From assembly GCF_000247695.1 (NCBI RefSeq), contig NW_004624800.1, positions 8,248,224 through 8,312,223 on the forward strand: a stretch of 64,000 nucleotides of DNA. The letters run 5' to 3'. Of the stretch, positions 60,834 to 64,000 are shown one piece after another. This DNA is from Heterocephalus glaber. Lineage: Eukaryota > Chordata > Mammalia > Rodentia > Bathyergidae. The position numbers were made by a program, and so were the translations under genes. A model generated the notes under the pieces. The model was not told the origin of the DNA. It worked only from the letters and a program-made list of their open reading frames with translations, and ran no database searches. How positions within the stretch are numbered: position 1 is the stretch's first letter; each line of letters starts with the position of its first letter.

Positions 60834-62161
60834 CTCCCAAGTTTCTTAAAGCAAGTCAAAGTGAGTAATACAGGAATAACCTGCAGCACTATCAATTTTT
60901 TTAAAAATCAAGATTTTTTTGTAAATTAATATTTTAAAAATACAAAAACTTTATTAAGCAAACAATAAGGGAGAGTTAGAAAAATAAGAAACAAATATTT
61001 AGGTGTCAGTGGTACTGGAATTATCAGGTAAAGACTATTAAGTGCATGAAATGTTTAAAGAAGTAAAATAACTATTTTTTAAAAAATTGACCAACCTCAA
61101 AATAAAATGTAATTGTTGAAATAAAAATTTACCAAATGGCACAGGGCAGAACAGCCATAGTTATACAGAGCTAGCCTGGCTTGTGGTGTCGGTGGGACTG
61201 GAAAGGCACCCAGTAGCAGGTCCACCCACACAGCCTATCAGAGGCTGGGCAAGGAGAAGAGGTTTCCAGGGTGGGAAAGGTGTGACATGCAGAGTCAAAG
61301 ACTGATCAAGGCAAAGAAATTGTCCTTGCAGGCAAGGAGCTGCCTGGGGTGGGGTGTATGAGCCAGAGTGAGGGTTGCAGGTTTCCAACACATGGAAAGG
61401 TAGCAGTAGAAGGATGGGAAATGGGGACAAGTTGAGGATTAAGCATATAATTAACTGTACTGAAGACAATCGGATGCAGGATGCTTCCAGCTGGACAAAG
61501 GAATAAAAGTATGGCGACATGGAAGATAGCAATAAAATCCATACTACTAGAAGTACTGGTGTGAATTCATGGTCTTCAGTATGTAAAACTAAGTAGAGAA
61601 TTAAATACTGATATAAATGTATGCATGTTGTCTGGACATATTTACCTACATCCAGGCATGGATATATTCCTTTGCTCTGCCCATAGGGAAGACCTGGAGG
61701 CAGTGACACTAGAAGAGTAATGAGCACACCTGGTGCTTCATCTTGGCCTCTAAAATTCTTGCCCCACAAAAGGAATAAAAAAGCCTTCCTGAGAAAAAAA
61801 GATAACTCTCACCTGGGGAACAGAAGTACAAGATAAATTGAAACAGTGCTCAAAAAATGATGATGCTGTGGTGCAAGGATGAACAAATTAGAACATGTGG
61901 AACTTCAGTTTGAAAACTAAGATAATAATGAACTCACTGAAAAAAGGAGGACATCATTAAGACACACCAGTAAAAGTAAATAAAGAAGTACATGCAAGGT
62001 TTGACTAGAAAAGGGCATTTCTATACTTCAAAGTAACTCCACAAAACGCTTACTAATTGCAAATGCAAAAATGTATTTTCACAGTGGAGAAGCCATGCAT
62101 TCAACACCTGCATAAGTCAGGGTTTGTCACAGAACAGAATCGATAGGATGTGTTTAGATAG

Positions 62162-62576
62162 TGTTATGGCTTGTATCTAGATGTCCCCCCAAAGCCCCAG
62201 GTGCTCATAGGTGGGGCTTTTGGGTGGTGACTAGTTCTAGGATGTGTGAATATGGATTAAGGGTCTGATAACTAAATTGGTTTAGTAGAGCTCTGGGTGT
62301 GGGTAATGGAACCCCACTCTGAGAGTGGCTGGCACTAATCTATAGGCTTGTAGCCTGGATGGAATAAAAAGGGAAAGAAGAAAGTCTTCCTGTCTCCTGC
62401 CTGCCCCACCATGAACAATTTCTCCTCTGTCAGGCCCCTCTGCCATTTGGCCCTTCTCCTTGGAACCAGCCAACTATGGATTGAAACCACAAACTGTGAG
62501 CTGAAATAAATCTTTTTTTCTTTAACTTGTGAGTGTCAGGTTTTCTGTCTCAGAAATGAGGAAAGTAACTAAGACA
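62162..62576 (+). repeat. MaLR (MST-like) LTR, nested
   Basis: It begins 'tgttatggcttgtatctaga', continues 'gtgctcataggtggggcttt', 'tgggtggtgactagttctag', has a polyadenylation signal 'ctgaaataaatctttttttc' and ends 'agtaactaagaca'. The TG...CA ends and the order fit an MST-type MaLR LTR. It lies inside the older repeat at 62112-63045. Confidence 0.7.
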
Positions 62577-62763
62577 GATTTATAGATAGACATCACATCT
62601 TCTCTCTCTCCTGCCCCTTTCTCTCCACCTTCCTTCCTCTTTCCTTCCCTCCCTCCACTCCTTTCTCTCTGGAAGAGGCTTCTGTGATTATGGAGGCCAG
62701 CAAGTTCAAGATCTGCCAGGTGAGTTGGGAAACTGGAGGCCCAGGGGAGCCTACATTTCAAAT

Positions 62764-62796
62764 GCAGCAAAACAAACAAACAAACACAAACAAATG
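62764..62796. repeat. (AAAC)n-rich stretch
   Basis: AACA/AAAC units with interruptions, followed about 65 bp later by GTTTGTTT units on the same strand (62859-62880), which could pair as an inverted repeat. Confidence 0.8.
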
Positions 62797-63166
62797 TATT
62801 CAAAGGAATTCAGGCAAGAAGGAGTCGCCCCCCTTCAGGGTGTTAATAGGGTTTCTTTTGTTTGTTTCTTTGTTTGTTTTGCATTCAGAGTTTCAACTGA
62901 GCAGATGATGCCCACCCACACTAGAGGTCAATCTGCTTTACTTATCTACCAGGTCAAATGTCAGTCTCACCTAGGAACATTCTCACAGACACATTCAGAA
63001 TAACTATGGACAAATACCTGCATTCTAATTAACTTGAGGCATGAAATTAAGCATACGTGACCTGTATCAAAAGATTAAAATAATGGGATAATTTGAAATT
63101 TTGCATCACCTGACACAGTGTGATGTGGTGAGAAGGATGGTGTCACTCCTGTGTCAACCCTATCAT

Positions 63167-63690
63167 TGTTGGGAGCAATGCTACATAATTCTAGGGAAAA
63201 ATCATTTGGTTAGCCTAGTTCTCTTGCCTACAGCCCAGCTACAGAATAACTCCAGCTTGGCCTCCGGTCACAACTGAGACTTCAGTGATCCAGTGATGCT
63301 GTGATTCTCCAGGACAAGAAACATCCTGGGAGAACAAACATCTGCTCAGTTCCTCATTGTTCTTGGACTGATTAACATCTTGTTTGCCGGAGATGTACTG
63401 AACTCTCTGCAAGCCTTCCGTTACACCTTGTTTATCCCAATGTGAACTATTGAACTCTCTGCAGGTCATCTGTTACATTTGTTTCTCCCGATATACTGAA
63501 TAAAAGGTGTGGTAAGCTGGGGGCTTTTGTCTTTGCTGCCCAGAGCAGCACTGATCAGACCCAAAGCTCAGCTTCTTCTCGGTCTCATTTTTCTACCTTT
63601 CCTGTAATTCGCCGTGTGCTGCCGTGGCTCGCAGGAGACCAGGACTAACTGCAGAGGTTCTGGTAACGTCCCCTTCCCCTGTCCCCTACA
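63167..63690 (+). repeat. Solo LTR of a class II (ERVK/IAP-like) endogenous retrovirus
   Basis: The 524-bp unit starts TGTTGGGAGC and ends CCCCTACA, so has TG...CA ends. It is flanked by identical 6-bp duplications tatcat (63161-63166 and 63691-63696), the size typical of class II elements. A TATA-like/polyadenylation word (gaataaaaggtgtgg) lies near 63500, followed by a C/T-rich R-U5 part. No internal retroviral sequence is next to it, so it is a solo LTR left by LTR-LTR recombination. The orientation follows the TATA-like signal. Confidence 0.85.
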
Positions 63691-64000
63691 TATCATAGTG
63701 TGTAAACCGAAGCCAATCAGGAGACAATGCAAATGGCAGGAAATTCTTCAAAACATACAGCCACTAGTCTTGAAAATGCCTAAGAGCTGAGTGTCAAGGA
63801 AAGAGTAAAACGTCTTCCAGATTGAAGGAAATTAAGGATCTATGACACTGAAGGAAGCATATAACCCTGGACTGCACCATTTTGCTATTCTTGGGACAAA
63901 TGGAGAAATTCCAAGGGATTCTGAGAGTTAGAAAGAAATAGGGAAACGATGTTAATGTCCTAGTTTTGGTGATTGGATTGTATTGTGGAAAGGGAGGATG

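Larger units (their letters stand above)
62112..63045 (-). repeat. Old LTR-like mammalian repeat, split (antisense)
   Basis: Pieces in order: 'aagtcagggtttgtcacaga' with 'acagaatcgataggatgtgt' (62112-62161), 'ctgtgattatggaggccagc' with 'aagttcaagatctgccaggt' (62577-62760), and 'cagatgatgcccacccacac' with 'aatctgctttacttatctac' and 'ctcacagacacattcagaat' (62895-63005). They are the reverse of the repeat at 51524-52307. A MaLR LTR and an AAAC-rich insertion interrupt it. Confidence 0.6.
7717..64000 (-). other. CNTNAP2: CNTNAP2 intron upstream of the exon (partial, over 56 kb)
   Basis: Everything upstream of the acceptor at 7717 in transcript orientation shows no recognisable exon, consistent with the very long introns known for this gene. 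Interspersed repeats are listed individually. Stretches in which I recognise nothing include 8171-9119, 9417-10330, 12700-13830 (apart from a CA run), 15950-17535, 19771-21000, 22425-24890, 28416-35505, 36500-37026, 41150-41570, 41820-43130, 43870-46320, 50670-51520, 52310-53130, 53380-57680, 57774-59423 and 60848-62110. These are mostly AT-rich, with many short chance reading frames on both strands. Confidence 0.7.

Noticed and set aside
61161..61769. Longest open frame in the window (202 codons, minus strand)
   Set aside because: No recognisable domain, odd composition rich in Leu/Pro/Ser, no splice or promoter context, and shorter frames overlap it in other phases. Judged a chance frame.

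Overview
The window is mammalian, almost certainly rodent, euchromatic DNA. It is AT-rich, intron-like sequence with one recognisable protein-coding exon and a dense layer of retrotransposon remains. The rodent assignment rests on about sixteen recognisable tRNA-Ala-derived ID SINEs (many with long, perfect target-site duplications, so young), B1 (7SL-derived) monomers, two fused B1+ID-like dimers (B1-dID type), rodent-type MaLR LTRs and L1 3' ends. No B2/B4 SINEs were noticed, which argues against mouse or rat; a squirrel-, beaver- or hystricognath-related species fits better. The species itself cannot be named from what is visible.

Coding content: positions 7567-7716 on the minus strand form a 150-bp phase 1-1 exon with good splice sites. 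It encodes about 50 residues of a laminin-G domain that I recognise as contactin-associated protein-like 2 (CNTNAP2, CASPR2). CNTNAP2 is known for very large introns, so the rest of the window (1-7566 downstream, 7717-64000 upstream in transcript orientation) reads as two introns of that gene. I could not find a second exon by eye.

Layout: 1-7.5 kb holds old MaLR LTRs, a rodent MaLR inserted in one of them, and MIR/L2 fragments. 7.5-8.2 kb holds the exon with a strongly AT-rich stretch just upstream of its acceptor, then an L1 3' fragment. 9.1-17.6 kb carries six young ID SINEs, an L2, MIRs, a B1-dID and an LTR-like element. 17.7-18.85 kb is an old L1. 19.7 kb has an 81-bp hAT-like MITE. 21.7-22.4 kb has an ORF-less element that looks like an L1 5'UTR joined to an L1 3' end. 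24.9-25.6, 47.7-48.6 and 59.4-60.8 kb are three antisense 5'-truncated L1 copies. 40.5 kb has a 24-nt U6 snRNA 5' fragment between 17-bp direct repeats. 46.7 kb has a tandem ID dimer inside a single target-site duplication. 51.5-52.3 and 62.1-63.0 kb hold two copies of one old repeat, each split by a MaLR-type LTR. 63.17-63.69 kb is a complete solo LTR with 6-bp target duplications.

There is no operon, CRISPR array, intact transposase or complete second gene. The best candidates for something unusual are retrotransposition by-products: the tailless U6 fragment, the ORF-deleted L1, and the tandem SINE dimer. Nothing resembles a previously undescribed functional system. Most long open reading frames lie in repeats or lack recognisable homology and are not called as genes.
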